Below are positions 63,759 to 64,000 of a stretch of 64,000 nt of DNA, piece after piece. Both the position numbers and the translations under genes were made by a program. The stretch is from Tenebrio molitor (taxonomy: Eukaryota; Arthropoda; Insecta; Coleoptera; Tenebrionidae), in the NCBI RefSeq assembly GCF_963966145.1, contig NC_091046.1, positions 33,976,001 through 34,040,000 on the forward strand, read 5' to 3'. Numbering within the stretch: the stretch's first letter is position 1; every line of letters begins with the position of its first letter. The notes below the pieces were generated by a model. That model was not told where the DNA came from and searched no databases. It saw nothing but the letters and a program-made list of their open reading frames with translations.

Positions 63759-64000
63759 GATAGCACTTCGAACGTGAAGGCGAAACTGTCGTTTTTAACT
63801 TCAATTACCTATTTTACGAGAATTGTTCGTGATACTACTACTATTTACTTAAGGGTGGGACGTCAATAATCAAACATTGGTCGGATTTTGATGCACGCAA
63901 AAAATTATCTACTTGAAGTATACTGAAGTATGTATTGAATTTATTTGAAGTCACCACTGCTCCATTAAATCTAAATATGTATTTTATGGATTTGGAATAA
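63759..64000 (-). promoter_or_regulatory. 5' leader and possible promoter region
   Basis: This is upstream of the proposed start codon to the window edge. It is AT-rich apart from GACGTCCCACCC on the minus strand near 63855. I see no TATA box at a convincing distance. The transcription start is not identifiable. Confidence 0.25.

Noticed and set aside
63474..63869. 131-codon plus-strand frame at the right end
   Set aside because: It is antisense to the minus-strand ATG exon, which has a start, donor and phase. The plus frame has no domain and its first part lies in the small intron.

Overview
The window is eukaryotic nuclear DNA: AT-rich, with intron-exon structure and crowded with transposon remnants. 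The transposon mix (Tc1/mariner and MITE elements with TA targets, DUF4817-like helix-turn-helix fragments, RLE-type and CR1/Jockey-type non-LTR retrotransposons, a Crypton-like tyrosine recombinase, a Mutator-like element) fits an insect. A beetle is my guess, with no direct proof. No rRNA, tRNA, CRISPR or bacterial operon was seen.

One host gene accounts for all well-supported host coding sequence. It lies on the minus strand and is the 5' part of a PDE10A-type cyclic-nucleotide phosphodiesterase. I rebuilt eight coding exons by hand from splice signals and phase: 63657-63758 (ATG), 63342-63453, 49752-49895, 12386-12460, 7333-7642, 6452-6653, 2274-2500 and 1869-2212. They give about 505 residues: a low-complexity acidic/Ser-rich N-terminus, the PDE10-type N-terminal helix region, GAF-A, and most of GAF-B. 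The rest of GAF-B and the HD-type catalytic domain lie beyond the left edge. The last five exons are certain or nearly so. The first three rest on splice signals, open frame and phase continuity, and they need a GC-AG intron after exon 2. Introns range from 61 bp to about 37 kb. A possible alternative first exon sits at 22040-22097.

Everything else is intron, filled layer on layer with mobile DNA. From left to right: 0.2-9 kb has MITEs, an R4/Dong-like retrotransposon tail and a mariner scrap. 10-11 kb has a DUF4817-type deletion derivative. 16-19 kb has long-TIR (foldback) elements. 24.6-29 kb has a triple nest, a foldback and two nested MITEs. 32-37 kb has a 1.75-kb transposon with an inserted MITE and several partial elements. 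37.1-39.3 kb has two back-to-back R4/Dong-like RLE retrotransposon copies. 41.1-42.4 kb has a Mutator-like element with multi-copy TIR subrepeats beside an internally deleted Crypton-like recombinase. 45-48.4 kb has nested LTR elements with a GC-rich gag. 50.3-55.3 kb has a nest of at least six MITEs/retrotransposon pieces with readable empty sites. 55.4-58.7 kb has a CR1-like retrotransposon split by a cluster of hairpins.

The most unusual signal is a scattered set of about two dozen 100-170-bp imperfect palindromes. They have unrelated arms but a repeated design: many end in AATAGTA/TACTATT, and many carry a short CG-rich core of the CTCG...CGAG kind (such as GAGTCGTAGACGAG or CTCGCTGCGCTCG). 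All lie in transcribed introns and would fold into long hairpin RNA.
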